Counted from the first letter of the stretch, positions 19,580 through 30,601 are shown. The stretch is DNA of 64,000 nucleotides from Bacteroidales bacterium (GCA_014860665.1 JACZJI010000027.1:1-64000); one strand, 5' to 3'. Notes: generated by a model from the sequence alone, not told the origin. A program made the numbers and translations.

Positions 19580-20185
19580 TCATTCAAAAAGTTCCAACTT
19601 TGTCTGAATGGCGGCATTAAAAGTCTTGCGATGGTGAATGCAACTGCCGTATTGCTGAATGGCAAGCTTGTGTTTCAGGGTAGGGTAGCCCATGTTGGTG
19701 TTCCATCCGTAGACAGGGAATTCTGCATGAATACGCTCCATATATTCATCGCGGTATGTTTTGGCCAGAATGGAAGCCGCTGCAATGGACAGGTATTTAC
19801 CGTCACCTTTAATAATACAGTGATGTGGTGTGTTATTGTATTTCTTAAAGCGGTTTCCGTCTATAAGCAACAGTTCAGGACGAAGGTTGAGTTGGTCAAT
19901 GGCCCGGTGCATAGCCAGAAAGGAAGCATTCAGAATATTGATTTCGTCTATTTCTTCCGAACTCACTTCTCCCACAGCCCAGGCTAATGCTTCTTTTTCT
20001 ATGATAACCCGCAACAGATCACGGTTTTTCTTTGTCACCTGCTTCGAATCGTTCAGCAATTCATTCTCAAATCCTGGAGGCAATATCACGGCGGCGGCAA
20101 ACACAGGCCCTGCCAGACATCCGCGCCCGGCTTCGTCGCAACCTGCTTCGGTTATATTCTCCGATGACCAGGATTTAAGAAGCAT
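19580..20185 (-). CDS. rnhB: Ribonuclease HII
   Basis: [45 protein letters not shown]; start re-set to MLLKSW at 20185. Confidence 0.95.
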   Translation of the reverse strand: MLLKSWSSENITEAGCDEAGRGCLAGPVFAAAVILPPGFENELLNDSKQVTKKNRDLLRVIIEKEALAWAVGEVSSEEIDEINILNASFLAMHRAIDQLNLRPELLLIDGNRFKKYNNTPHHCIIKGDGKYLSIAAASILAKTYRDEYMERIHAEFPVYGWNTNMGYPTLKHKLAIQQYGSCIHHRKTFNAAIQTKLELFE

Positions 20186-21164
20186 AAAACAGGGAGAAGT
20201 AGTTGTTGACAAGGATCAGCAACAGAAAAACCATGAGAAATACATTGGCCCATTTCAGATTTTTCATCGTATCGTAGTTCACTGCCAATACCAAAGATGC
20301 GGGTACGCAAATTAAAACTGCCGATTCAACGGGGGCTTCCAGTAGGGTAAGAATCAAAAAAATCATCAGCAATCCCCATAGTGTTGTCATGGTGTGCTGC
20401 ATAAGATCGATGTTCATAGTTCTTAAAACTCCTATAACCTGTATCAGGGAGAGGATAACCATAGCACCTAAAATACCGCCTGTTATCAGGTTCAGCAATG
20501 AAGGGAAATGTATCAGGCTGAATATGGGTATGAGCTTTGTGTAAACAGCCGGAAGCAATCCTTTGGTTGTACCGAACAGAAAGAATCCGGCAAACATCAG
20601 TGCGAAAGGAGTAGCCGTTCCTATCAAGCTCACGATGTAAGCCCTCCATTGGTTTACCCTGTAAGATATCAGCGCCAGCCAGATAAAAATAACCAATAGC
20701 AGCGCCTCGGGATAAAACAAAACGAGGACTCCCAATCCAAGCCCTGCGTCGAAAGCAGCTCTTATCTCACTCTCCGCTTCACGAATTTTGTAGGTAAGTA
20801 CAAAAAACAAGGCGGTCAGAAAGGTCACAATTACATAAATGTTCAGCGGACGCAAAACAGGAAACACACCGCTTCCGAGAATGAAAAAAAATGCAGCGAG
20901 TGTGGAATTTTTTTCCGTAAAGCCATAGCGAACGGAAAGATAGTTGACTAGAAACGCCGTGAAAAGTATCAATATCAGCGATACGATCCATTGCAGGGGA
21001 AACGACAGACTGAACGGAAATAAGTTGCTAATGTAAAACGGAATATAGCCTGTTGAGGGTTTGGGCGCAGTTTGCAGCAATGCAGGCATCCGCAGCACCA
21101 GTGCCATCATCAGTAAAGCAAGATAGCGCGAGGGGAGACCGGATTTAAAAAATCGTATCAGCAT
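20175..21164 (-). CDS. DUF6427-type polytopic membrane protein
   Basis: 329 aa multi-TM; overlaps rnhB and lies between rnhB and purD. Confidence 0.65.
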   Translation of the reverse strand: MLIRFFKSGLPSRYLALLMMALVLRMPALLQTAPKPSTGYIPFYISNLFPFSLSFPLQWIVSLILILFTAFLVNYLSVRYGFTEKNSTLAAFFFILGSGVFPVLRPLNIYVIVTFLTALFFVLTYKIREAESEIRAAFDAGLGLGVLVLFYPEALLLVIFIWLALISYRVNQWRAYIVSLIGTATPFALMFAGFFLFGTTKGLLPAVYTKLIPIFSLIHFPSLLNLITGGILGAMVILSLIQVIGVLRTMNIDLMQHTMTTLWGLLMIFLILTLLEAPVESAVLICVPASLVLAVNYDTMKNLKWANVFLMVFLLLILVNNYFSLFYAS

Positions 21165-21175
21165 GCGCTCATCCC

Positions 21176-22462
21176 TTATTTTAGATCAAAACCAAGATCT
21201 TTTCTGAAATATTTCCCCTGGAACTCTATATTTTCAACATTGGCATAGGCAGATTTGAGTGCCTCGTTGAGCGTATTTCCATAGGAGGTAACCGCCATCA
21301 CACGTCCACCGCTGGTTTTGATAACATTCTTCTCAATGTCGTTACCGGCACCGGCATAAAAAAGGATACAGTTGTTCAGGTTGCCAATCCCTTTGATCTC
21401 CTTACCGGTTTCATATTTTCCGGGATAACCTTCTGAAACCAGCACTACAGAAGCTGCATAACGATCGTCGATTTCCATTTTCTTTTCATCGAGATTACCT
21501 TCTGCAACACCTTCGAGCAGGTTCACCAGATCGCTTTTTATTCTGGGGATCACAGATTCAGCTTCCGGGTCGCCCAAACGGCAGTTGTATTCTATAACAT
21601 AAGGTTCGCCGTTAACATTGATCAAACCGAAAAACAGAAAACCCTGATAAGGGATGCCTTCTTTCTGCAAGCCTTCCAGTGTGGGTTTTACAATTCTGTT
21701 TTCCACTTTTTGCATAAAGGTAGGGTTCGCAAAAGTTACCGGAGATATGGAACCCATACCTCCCGTATTTGGTCCGGTATCGCCTTCGCCGATTCTTTTG
21801 TAATCTTTAGCTTCGGGCAGCATCTTGTAATGCTTTCCGTCGGTGAGGACGAACACAGAAAGTTCAATACCTTTTAAAAATTCCTCAATAACGACTTTGG
21901 AAGAAGCTTCGCCGAATTTGGCTTCTGCAAGCATGCTGTTGAGCTCTTCTTTGGCGGCATCCAGATTGTCAAGGATCACAACACCTTTTCCTGCAGCCAG
22001 GCCGTCAGCTTTGAGTACATAAGGTGCTTTCAGCGTTTCCAGAAAAGCCTTGCCTTCTTCAATGGTGTCTTTGGTAAAAGTGGCATAAGCAGCCGTAGGG
22101 ATCTGGTATTTCATCATAAAGGCCTTGGCGAAATCCTTGCTGCCTTCCAGCTGTGCTGCATTCTTTTTAGGCCCGATAACCGGAATACTGCTTAATATGC
22201 GATCGCCGGCAAAAAAGTCATGAATTCCTTCCACAAGCGGAACTTCAGGCCCCACCACAAGCATGTCAATCTCTTTTTCGATGACAGCCATTTTAATGCT
22301 TTCAAAATCGTTTACGTCAATGGGCAGGTTGGTTCCTACCATGGCAGTCCCTGCATTTCCGGGGGCTATAAAAATATGTTCAACTTTGGGACTCTGTGCA
22401 AGCTTCCAGGATAAGGCATGCTCTCTTCCTCCCGATCCCAGAATTAATATTTTCATGATCAA
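21176..22462 (-). CDS. purD: Phosphoribosylamine--glycine ligase
   Basis: MKILILGSGGREHALSWKLAQSP, ATP-grasp VLKADGLAAGKGVVI. Confidence 0.97.
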   Translation of the reverse strand: MIMKILILGSGGREHALSWKLAQSPKVEHIFIAPGNAGTAMVGTNLPIDVNDFESIKMAVIEKEIDMLVVGPEVPLVEGIHDFFAGDRILSSIPVIGPKKNAAQLEGSKDFAKAFMMKYQIPTAAYATFTKDTIEEGKAFLETLKAPYVLKADGLAAGKGVVILDNLDAAKEELNSMLAEAKFGEASSKVVIEEFLKGIELSVFVLTDGKHYKMLPEAKDYKRIGEGDTGPNTGGMGSISPVTFANPTFMQKVENRIVKPTLEGLQKEGIPYQGFLFFGLINVNGEPYVIEYNCRLGDPEAESVIPRIKSDLVNLLEGVAEGNLDEKKMEIDDRYAASVVLVSEGYPGKYETGKEIKGIGNLNNCILFYAGAGNDIEKNVIKTSGGRVMAVTSYGNTLNEALKSAYANVENIEFQGKYFRKDLGFDLK

Positions 22463-22479
22463 TCAGGTTTTGGTCGACT

Positions 22480-23613
22480 TTATTTTATTTCAGATAAAAC
22501 AGATTCGATGGAACTCCAGAACATTTCAGCGGTTTTATCCCAGCTGTATAATGCTCCGCGCTTTTTCCCTTTCTCGGTAAGCTCCTTTCTCAAATCCGCG
22601 TCAAAAGTAATTCTTTTCATCGCATCTGCAATGGCTTCTCTGTTAAATGGATCGACGAGCAGTGCCGCATCGCCCGCTACTTCAGGAATAGAGGTGATTT
22701 TAGAACTAATGACAGGTACTTCTGCATGAAAGGCTTCCACTACGGGTATTCCAAAACCTTCAAACAGCGGAACATATACCAGTGCCAGGGCTGCTCCCAG
22801 CAAATCTTTCAATCTTTCCGGTTCCTGCCTGCCCGTAAAGAGTACATCGGCTTTGTGTTTTAAACCCCTATACGACAACTCCATTTCGCGGTTCCAGTAC
22901 ATTTTATCGCCCACGATCACCAGCTTTGTGTCGGTTTGATTTGTCTTTTTATAAGTGTCAAAAGCCCTCAGCATACGGGCGATATTTTTACGGGGATTTA
23001 AAGCACCGATAAAGATAAAATACTGTTTTCCCTGGAGGAATTCCTGTCTTATGGCAGATTTCTTTTCTTCAGTCAGAGGAGTATAAAGTGCATGCGCACC
23101 ATTGGGAATGACCGTAATCTTTTCCATCGGGATGTTGTACAGGTTAAAGATATCCTGTTTGGTGAATTCCGATACGGTGACGATATGGTCAGCCTTTTCT
23201 GCATATTTCGGGGAAAAATACCGGTAATAAACCCGGTCTTTCCAGGGCATGAATTCGGGATAGTGCTCAAAATTCAGGTCATGGATTACAACCATATTTC
23301 GGAAAGGTGAAGCCAGCGAATTGTATGCGTCTGGCGAAATAAACAAATCCGGTTTGATCTTTTTCAAAGCCCCCGGAAGCATCATCTCAAACCAAAGGTA
23401 ATGCAATACCGGATGCCTCGCAGGAGGACCGATTACAACAGGCGTCACATTCTCAGCAAAGACAAATTCAGGATCAAAAGGACGGTCGAAAAGAAAGTAA
23501 AACCGGTGCTCGGGATGAGCTTTGACAATCCTTCTGAAGTTTTCGTATATAAACCAGCCGATGCCTTCCAGCCGGTTTTTCAACAAAAGCCGTGTGTTAA
23601 CCGCAATTACCAA
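22480..23613 (-). CDS. Glycosyltransferase family 4 (group 1)
   Basis: GALNPRKNIARMLRAF, PLFEGFGIPVVEAFHAEVPVISS. Confidence 0.9.
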   Translation of the reverse strand: MVIAVNTRLLLKNRLEGIGWFIYENFRRIVKAHPEHRFYFLFDRPFDPEFVFAENVTPVVIGPPARHPVLHYLWFEMMLPGALKKIKPDLFISPDAYNSLASPFRNMVVIHDLNFEHYPEFMPWKDRVYYRYFSPKYAEKADHIVTVSEFTKQDIFNLYNIPMEKITVIPNGAHALYTPLTEEKKSAIRQEFLQGKQYFIFIGALNPRKNIARMLRAFDTYKKTNQTDTKLVIVGDKMYWNREMELSYRGLKHKADVLFTGRQEPERLKDLLGAALALVYVPLFEGFGIPVVEAFHAEVPVISSKITSIPEVAGDAALLVDPFNREAIADAMKRITFDADLRKELTEKGKKRGALYSWDKTAEMFWSSIESVLSEIK

Positions 23614-23888
23614 AATTGAATCCCTTTTGAAGCAAAAGTAAACAATTCCTTTCTGGAGTGTATCGGAGATGACTCTTATTAATAATTTTTCTAAATTGTA
23701 ATGAATAAGGGTTTTAGATGCCGAATTGCTCTTGATTTTAGAAAAAGCTTCTGATAATTTTTATATTTTGCATGCTTTGTCGTGTCTAACCTGAAAGATT
23801 GCTTTTTCAAACAGAATGATCTTGTAAACAAGCTGCAGACCAGACAAAAACAATATCGGACCTGCAATTTCACAACAAAACCAAATAC

Positions 23889-25574
23889 ATGGAAAACAAA
23901 GACTGGCTTAAATTTTATGGAAAGATCCCGCATTCCATCCAGTACCCCGATGGCTCGTTATATGCTGTGTTAAAGAAAAGCATTGAGGAACATAAGAAAG
24001 ATATAGCTTATGATTTTCTGGGCAAAACAGCTACTTACGAAGAACTCGGGCAGCAAATCGATGCCTATGCCTGCACTTTTTATAATCTGGGATTGCGCTC
24101 CGGCGATACCATGAGCATCATCATGCCCACATCGCCTCAGGGAATTATCGCTTTTTATGCTGTTAATAAGCTGGGAGCTGTTGCCAGTTTTATACATCCT
24201 TTGTCAACTGAGACTGAGCTGGAACATTATCTGACGCTTAGTAAATCCAGGTTTGCCCTGACGCTGGATATCTTTTATGAGAAGATCGCCAACATTAAAG
24301 ATAAAGTGCCGATGGAAAGACTGCTGGTAACGAAGATATCGGAATGTATGCCGGCAGTGAAGAAAATCGGTTACAGCATCATTACAATGAAGAACCGCAT
24401 CCGGCCGGATAAATCCTGGGCACTGTGGCTCAATACACAGGATGTTTTCTGTGACAAACCGATTGAAGATACCAGTGTGAATAAAGATACCCTGGCCGTT
24501 GTTTTGTATAGCGGCGGAACGACAGGTGTCCCTAAAGGAGTGATGCTTACCAACGGAAATATTGTTTCGGAGGGCATGCAGGTAGCCGTTTGGGGAAATT
24601 TAAACCATTCAGATATTATTCTTGCTATTCTTCCGATTTTCCATGGCTTTGGACTGAGTGTTTGTGTAAATGCTGCTTTGGTAGCGGGAGCGCGGACTAT
24701 TCTGGTGCCGAAGTTCACGGTAAAAGATGTTGCAGGACTTATCAAAAAGAAACACCCGACTTTTCTCATAGGTGTTCCTACATTGTACAGAGCACTCCTG
24801 AATGAGAAAAAGTTTTTGACCTCTGACCTGAGTTTCCTGAAAGCAATTTTTTCAGGAGCAGATACTTTACCAAGGTCATTGAAAGAGGAGTTTGATACGG
24901 TGGTGAAAGCCAATCACGGCAATACGATGATGCTTGAAGGCTACGGACTGACGGAAGCCGTTACTGCCATCATGGCCATGCCCATGGATCATTACCGGGA
25001 AGGCTCCATCGGTGTTCCTTTTCCGGATATGGATGCCAGGATATTTGACCAGGGAACCACGAAAGAGATGCCTCATGGCGAAATCGGCGAAATCTGTCTG
25101 GAAGGCCCGGCAGTGATGAAAGGTTACATGAACAATGAAGCGGAAACCAATGCAACGCTGAAAGTCCATGATGACGGAAAAACGTGGTTGCATACCGGAG
25201 ATTTGGGCTATCGTGATGCTGATGGATTCTTTTATTTCAAACAACGCCTGAAAAGAATGATAAAATCTTCAGCCATGAACGTTTACCCTTCAGAAGTGGA
25301 AAATGTCATTTGTAAACATGAGGATGTAAAACTGGCCTGTGTCATTGGTGTGGAAGATGAAAACCAAATAAACCGGATTAAGGCATTTGTAGAATTACAC
25401 GACCATGGCGCGGCATCACAGGAAAAAGAAGAAGAGATTATTGCTTTTGTGCGGACACAACTCATTAAATGGAGTTGCCCGCGTGAAATAGAATTTATGG
25501 ATAAATTGCCTTTGACGAGAATAGGAAAGGTGGATTACAGGAAACTTGAAGAATTGGAACATGAAAGAAAATAA
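23889..25574 (+). CDS. AMP-forming acyl-CoA ligase
   Basis: VVLYSGGTTGVPKGVMLTNGN, EGYGLTEAVT, TGDLGYRDADGFFYFKQRLKRMIKSS; C-terminal PLTRIGKVDYRKLE. Confidence 0.95.
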   Translation: MENKDWLKFYGKIPHSIQYPDGSLYAVLKKSIEEHKKDIAYDFLGKTATYEELGQQIDAYACTFYNLGLRSGDTMSIIMPTSPQGIIAFYAVNKLGAVASFIHPLSTETELEHYLTLSKSRFALTLDIFYEKIANIKDKVPMERLLVTKISECMPAVKKIGYSIITMKNRIRPDKSWALWLNTQDVFCDKPIEDTSVNKDTLAVVLYSGGTTGVPKGVMLTNGNIVSEGMQVAVWGNLNHSDIILAILPIFHGFGLSVCVNAALVAGARTILVPKFTVKDVAGLIKKKHPTFLIGVPTLYRALLNEKKFLTSDLSFLKAIFSGADTLPRSLKEEFDTVVKANHGNTMMLEGYGLTEAVTAIMAMPMDHYREGSIGVPFPDMDARIFDQGTTKEMPHGEIGEICLEGPAVMKGYMNNEAETNATLKVHDDGKTWLHTGDLGYRDADGFFYFKQRLKRMIKSSAMNVYPSEVENVICKHEDVKLACVIGVEDENQINRIKAFVELHDHGAASQEKEEEIIAFVRTQLIKWSCPREIEFMDKLPLTRIGKVDYRKLEELEHERK

Positions 25575-26688
25575 GGCGCTGAGAAGGTTTCGGGAAGTAG
25601 CGGCTGCCCCGTATGATTATCTGAGAAATTTAAAGACCGTTACCGGGAAAGAGATGATTGGCTCCACATGCAGTTATACGCCAGAGGAGCTTATTATTGC
25701 TGCAGGGGCGCATCCCTTCCGGATTTTTGGTGAATCAAAAGGACTCTCGCACGCAGATGCTCACTTGCAGGCTTACGGCTGTTCCATGGTGCGTGGTATG
25801 CTGGAAGACGGTCTTTCAGGGAGTCTGGATTTTATCGATGGAGTGGTTTTTTCCCATGCCTGTGATTCCATCCAGCGCTTGTCGGATATCTGGAGACTGA
25901 ATGTAAAATCACTTCATTTTGATGTCCTGTTACCTGTCAAGCTGGATACGCCACTGGCAAAATCCTACTTCACGAAAGTGATTGGGCGTTTTAAAAAGGA
26001 TCTGGAAAAGAGCTTTTCCATCGAGATTTCAGAAAGCGAAATGAAAAAGGCCATTCATGTAATGAATGAACTACGCAACAACCTGATACGACTTTATACC
26101 CTGCAGTCACAATACCCCGGTTTTATAAGCGGCAGCGACATCTCGGCTATTGTAAAAGCCAGTATGGTGATGGAAAAACAGGAAGCCGTTGATTTGCTTA
26201 CACATATACTGGACGAAGCAGGAGAAATTAAATTGGCTGATATGCCATCAAATCCGAAACGCATTTTGATTTCAGGCAGTATCTGCAGTCATCCTGATAT
26301 TTCCCGGATCATTGAAGGTAAAAATGCGGTGGTTGTCTGGGACGATCTGTGCAGTGGAACACGGTATTTTGAAGGATTAGTCCCGGATGATAAAGAGCCG
26401 CTTGAAGCCATTGCTTCGAGATTTACGTCGAGGTATGTGTGTCCGGCTAAACATCTTGGGGTAGAATTCCAGATGGAAAACCTTAAAAAGCTGATAACGC
26501 AGCACAAGGTGGATGCCGTCTTATTTATGTTTTTGAAATTCTGTGAGCCATTTTCTTTTGATTATCCTGATATCAAGAAGGCTCTGGAAAAGATGAAAAT
26601 TCCCTTTCTCATGGTGGAAATGGACCGGCATAACGGAGTAGACGAGCAGATGCGTACACGCATCGATACGATGCTGGAAATACTTTAA
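25561..26688 (+). CDS. 2-hydroxyacyl-CoA dehydratase subunit (HGD-D family)
   Basis: GSTCSYTPEELIIAAGAHPFRIFG, VFSHACDSIQRLSDIW, LKFCEPFSFDYP (cluster-ligating Cys contexts); overlaps ligase stop. Confidence 0.88.
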   Translation: MKENKALRRFREVAAAPYDYLRNLKTVTGKEMIGSTCSYTPEELIIAAGAHPFRIFGESKGLSHADAHLQAYGCSMVRGMLEDGLSGSLDFIDGVVFSHACDSIQRLSDIWRLNVKSLHFDVLLPVKLDTPLAKSYFTKVIGRFKKDLEKSFSIEISESEMKKAIHVMNELRNNLIRLYTLQSQYPGFISGSDISAIVKASMVMEKQEAVDLLTHILDEAGEIKLADMPSNPKRILISGSICSHPDISRIIEGKNAVVVWDDLCSGTRYFEGLVPDDKEPLEAIASRFTSRYVCPAKHLGVEFQMENLKKLITQHKVDAVLFMFLKFCEPFSFDYPDIKKALEKMKIPFLMVEMDRHNGVDEQMRTRIDTMLEIL

Positions 26689-26730
26689 ATCAGTGAATTA
26701 ATTGACAAAATATAAAAATTACAGGAAGTC

Positions 26731-27960
26731 ATGGCAGAACGGTTGAAAGCAACGCGGGAGATGAAGAAAATCATGCAACGATATTATTTCGAGGCGAAAA
26801 ATGCCCGTTTCATCGGAAAAAAGGTAGCGTGGATTACCAGTGGCGGACCAGTAGAACCGTTGATAGCCATGAACATAATTCCGGTTTATCCGGAAAATCA
26901 CGGAGCCATGATAGGCGCTTCCAAGAAGGGTGGCAAGTTGTCTGAATTTGCTGAAGGACTGGGCTATTCTCAGGATGTTTGTTCCTATGCCAAAAACGAT
27001 ATTACTTCCTCCATTACCAAAGAGAGTCCTATCAAAGGTGGCCTTCCAAAACCTGACATGCTGATTTGCAGCAATAATATTTGTGGAACGGTGTTGAAAT
27101 GGTACGAAATCCAGGCACGGAAATACAATGTGCCTTTGTTTATTTACGATACCCCTTTTGTGCATACTGAGTTTACGGAGGAAGCAAGGGATTATGTCAA
27201 CGAACAAACCAAAGAATATGTAAAGTTTCTGGAAAAAGTTACCGGCAAAAAGTTCAATTACCGGAGAATGAAGAAAGTGGGCCGTTTGTCTATTGAAGCT
27301 ATGCGAATGTGGAAAAGAGTCCTGGAAACAGCTGAACACCATCCAAGTCCTATGACGGCTTTTGATGCTTTTTTTCATCTGGCACTGATTGTTACGCTGC
27401 GTGGAAAAAAGGTGGTTGTAAAATACTACAAAACATTGCTGAAAGAACTCCAGGAAAGAAGTAAGGAGAATGTGGGGGCTGTGGATGAAGAAAAATACCG
27501 CTTGTTGTGGGATAACTTACCAATCTGGTACCGCATGCGCTGGCTGTCGCAGAAATTTGCTTCGCACCAGGCGGCTCTGGTGGCAGATACTTATACTCAG
27601 GCTTGGTGTGGCGTAATAGATTATATCGACGAGGAGGATTTTCTGGGCACAATGGGAGAGGCTTATACAAGGATTCATCTGAATGTGGGAGTAGATCAAA
27701 TGGCGGAAACCATCAAGGGTTTTATTCAGCAATATAAAGCTGATGGAATAGTCATGCATTCCAACATGAGCTGTAAACCTTATTCTTTCGGACAATACGA
27801 CATTCAGCATCTTATTAGGGAAACAGGTATTCCGGTTTTGATGATAGAAGCCGACATGACAGATGAACGCAAGTTCTCGCAGAGCCAGATAGAGACACGT
27901 ATTGATGCATTTATGGAAGTCATAAAACAAAGAAAGCAACATGATTACACTGGGAATTGA
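26731..27960 (+). CDS. 2-hydroxyacyl-CoA dehydratase subunit (HGD-D family, larger partner)
   Basis: WITSGGPVEPLIAMNIIPVYPENHGA, DVCSYAKNDITS, LICSNNICGTVLKWYE, SNMSCKPYSFGQYD. Confidence 0.88.
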   Translation: MAERLKATREMKKIMQRYYFEAKNARFIGKKVAWITSGGPVEPLIAMNIIPVYPENHGAMIGASKKGGKLSEFAEGLGYSQDVCSYAKNDITSSITKESPIKGGLPKPDMLICSNNICGTVLKWYEIQARKYNVPLFIYDTPFVHTEFTEEARDYVNEQTKEYVKFLEKVTGKKFNYRRMKKVGRLSIEAMRMWKRVLETAEHHPSPMTAFDAFFHLALIVTLRGKKVVVKYYKTLLKELQERSKENVGAVDEEKYRLLWDNLPIWYRMRWLSQKFASHQAALVADTYTQAWCGVIDYIDEEDFLGTMGEAYTRIHLNVGVDQMAETIKGFIQQYKADGIVMHSNMSCKPYSFGQYDIQHLIRETGIPVLMIEADMTDERKFSQSQIETRIDAFMEVIKQRKQHDYTGN

Positions 27961-28708
27961 CGTAGGCTCGCTGACGGCAAAAGCTGTTTTGATGGACGGA
28001 GACAAGATCATTGAAAAGCATCTAATCTCCGTTGGATATAATTCGAAAACAGCAGCTGACAAGTTATTGTCTGAGCTTCTGGATAAAGCTTTTATTGAAA
28101 GAAAAGCCATTGCTAAAGTGGTAGCTACAGGCTATGGTCGAAACAGCATCGGTTTTGCCGACAAGGCCACTACAGAAATTATATGCCATGGAAAAGGTAT
28201 TCATTTTTTACTTCCCGAGGTTCGAACCATTATTGATATAGGGGGACAGGACAGCAAAGTGATTGTACTGGATGGCAATGGAACAGTTGCTAACTTTGTG
28301 ATGAACGATAAGTGTGCTGCAGGAACAGGACGGTTCCTGGATGTAATGGCAAGGGCCATGGAAACGGAAATCAATGATTTCGGACCGCTGGCGCTGAAAG
28401 GGAAAAACCCATCTGAAATCAGCAGTGTTTGTACTGTTTTTGCCGAATCTGAAATTATTTCACTGGTAGCAAAAGGAGAGAAGCGTGAAGACATTACTTC
28501 AGGAATCCATTTTTCCATTGCACGACGTATTGTTTCAATGGTGAAAAGGGTAGGATTGATTCCGCCACTGGCAATGAGTGGTGGCGTTGCCTTGAACGTG
28601 GGATTAATTCATGCTTTGGAAAGTATTCTGGAAACACCCGTCAGTACTACGCCACTGTCACAGTTTAGCGGTGCTTTGGGTGCAGCTTTGCTGGCTCAGG
28701 AATTGTGA
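27941..28708 (+). CDS. 2-hydroxyacyl-CoA dehydratase activase (ASKHA ATPase, HgdC/BadF-type)
   Basis: GIDVGSLTAKAVL, IDIGGQDSKVIVLD, NDKCAAGTGRFLDVMA, VFAESEIISLVAKG; overlaps upstream stop by 20 nt. Confidence 0.95.
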   Translation: MITLGIDVGSLTAKAVLMDGDKIIEKHLISVGYNSKTAADKLLSELLDKAFIERKAIAKVVATGYGRNSIGFADKATTEIICHGKGIHFLLPEVRTIIDIGGQDSKVIVLDGNGTVANFVMNDKCAAGTGRFLDVMARAMETEINDFGPLALKGKNPSEISSVCTVFAESEIISLVAKGEKREDITSGIHFSIARRIVSMVKRVGLIPPLAMSGGVALNVGLIHALESILETPVSTTPLSQFSGALGAALLAQEL

Positions 28709-28714
28709 TCTTTT

Positions 28715-29206
28715 CTATTCAATCCCTGCAATCTTACTGCGGCGTTCCAGAAAGACATTATCCCGCCAGATACCTTCCCGTTTTCCTATTTTTTCACGGA
28801 TTCCAACCTGCCTGAAACCAAATTTCTCATGTAAATGAATACTGGCTTCATTTTCAGGAAAGATGGCTGCCTGAAGCGTCCAGATGCCATGTCTTTCAGA
28901 TTCTTCAATCAGAGCCTGCATCAGAAGGCTGCCGACGCCTTTGTTCTTAAATTCGCTGGCTATATATACGCTCACTTCACAAACCCCTGAATAAACCGCT
29001 CTGACAGACACGCCTGAAAGCGCTATCCAACCTGCGATTTTATCATTTTCTTTGGCCACAAAGCGGCAATCCTTTCGGTGTTTTTCGTCCCAAACTTCCC
29101 AAGGGGGACATTGGGTTTCAAAGGTAGCGTTACCGGTATCGATGCCTTCCTGATAAATGGAGGCTACCTGTTCCCAGTCATTAGGCTGCATTTTCTTGAT
29201 GTTCAT
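28715..29206 (-). CDS. GNAT acetyltransferase, phosphinothricin acetyltransferase-like
   Basis: IYQEGIDTGNATFETQCPPWEVW, SVYIASEFKNKGVGSLLMQALIEESE, HEKFGFRQVGIREKIGKREGIWRD. Confidence 0.88.
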   Translation of the reverse strand: MNIKKMQPNDWEQVASIYQEGIDTGNATFETQCPPWEVWDEKHRKDCRFVAKENDKIAGWIALSGVSVRAVYSGVCEVSVYIASEFKNKGVGSLLMQALIEESERHGIWTLQAAIFPENEASIHLHEKFGFRQVGIREKIGKREGIWRDNVFLERRSKIAGIE

Positions 29207-29238
29207 ATAGTCTGGATTAGAAAGTTAAGTAAACAAAT

Positions 29239-29712
29239 TTAATGCTGGTCCCAATTGCCCGACTGCTTCATGCTGACTTCTTCGATATTAATCCTCAGTA
29301 TGACAATGTTATTAACGTTTTGCTTTTTGTAGATGTTGTTTTCCGGACCTCCATAATGCGCCATGATCTGGTCTAAACCAAAAAGTTTCTCTTCCTCATC
29401 GGTAAGGATGTCGACAGTCCCGAAGCCAATCAAAGATCTGTATTTTGCTGTCCAGTTGCAAGCCAGTGCATCTTTCAGAACTTCATGGCCATAATCCATT
29501 TCAAAACATACCCGGTTGTTTTGCTTCAGGACTTCAATTTTTCTTCCTTTGGACGCTGAATGGATGTAAATAGCATTGTCTGAGTAACCGTAATTAACAG
29601 GAATAAGATAAGGCTGACCATTATCCACCATGGCAATCCGGCATATTTCCGACTTTGATAAAATCTCTTCAATGATTTTCTTATCAGTGATTTCTTTGTC
29701 CTTTCGTCGCAT
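29239..29712 (-). CDS. Pyridoxamine 5'-phosphate oxidase family / NimA-like flavoprotein
   Basis: MRRKDKEITDKKIIEEILSKSEICRIAMVDNGQPYLIPVNYGY. Confidence 0.85.
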   Translation of the reverse strand: MRRKDKEITDKKIIEEILSKSEICRIAMVDNGQPYLIPVNYGYSDNAIYIHSASKGRKIEVLKQNNRVCFEMDYGHEVLKDALACNWTAKYRSLIGFGTVDILTDEEEKLFGLDQIMAHYGGPENNIYKKQNVNNIVILRINIEEVSMKQSGNWDQH

Positions 29713-29766
29713 GAATTCTTCTTTGGGTAGATGCAAATTTAATAGGATAAAGTCATATGTGACGTT

Positions 29767-30543
29767 TTATTTAATGGAAATTGACAATCCAGATATTCCC
29801 ATCCCAAACAAAGCATAATCGTACTTTACAGGGTCTTCCTGATCAAATTTTCTTAATACTGCAGTCAGCTCTTCCACAGCTTTCCAGTCATCTTGTTTTC
29901 TCTGAAGAAGCCCTAGCTGTCTGGCAACTCTCCCGGTATGAAGGTCAAGAGGAATCATTAGGGCAGAAGCAGGTATTCTTCTCCATAACCCGAAATCAAC
30001 ACCTTTGTTATCATTTCTGACCATCCATCTTAGAAACATATTAATTCTCTTGGCTGCAGAACCTTTCGCCGGATTGGCCAGATGCTTTTCTGAGCGGGGC
30101 AGGTGAGGAGCGTTGAGTAATTCTTCTCGAAGCCCGGTAATCAGCCCTTTTATGTCTCCTGTTTGTCCATAATAATGATTTGCGACGGCTTCAAGCCCTC
30201 CCTTTTCCACATAAATATGCTTTAAAGCCTCTACCAGGAACAGAAGATCTGATGCATTGAAAGTTCTGTAATAAAACTCAGTGAAGGGTTTTAGATCATT
30301 GTCTTCAATAGAAGTAATAAAATCATAGGGCTGGTTTCCCATCATATTCATCAGCGCCTGAGCACTTTTCAGAATGGCCGGTCTGTTGCCCCAGGATATT
30401 AAAGCTGTTAAAAATCCTGAAATTTCAATATCCTCTTTCCTGGAAAATTTATGCGGAATACTAACCGGATCGTTGATAATGAATTGATTATTGTTATATA
30501 TTGTTACGTTGTCGTCTAAAAATGATTTAAGTTTCGATAACAT
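29767..30543 (-). CDS. TIGR02757 family protein (DUF2400)
   Basis: DPVSIPHKFSRKEDIEISGFLTALISWGNRPAILKSA; RINMFLRWMVRNDNKGVDFGLW; LDLHTGRVARQLGLL. Confidence 0.88.
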   Translation of the reverse strand: MLSKLKSFLDDNVTIYNNNQFIINDPVSIPHKFSRKEDIEISGFLTALISWGNRPAILKSAQALMNMMGNQPYDFITSIEDNDLKPFTEFYYRTFNASDLLFLVEALKHIYVEKGGLEAVANHYYGQTGDIKGLITGLREELLNAPHLPRSEKHLANPAKGSAAKRINMFLRWMVRNDNKGVDFGLWRRIPASALMIPLDLHTGRVARQLGLLQRKQDDWKAVEELTAVLRKFDQEDPVKYDYALFGMGISGLSISIK

Positions 30544-30601
30544 TTATTTAGAAAGATTAAAAATAAATTTAGTACTTTAGCCACAAAATAAACGTAAAAA
30601 G

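Noticed and set aside
26719-28110. Minus-strand ORFs of 219 and 197 aa inside the dehydratase operon
   Set aside because: Antisense to well-supported CDSs; no recognisable motif.
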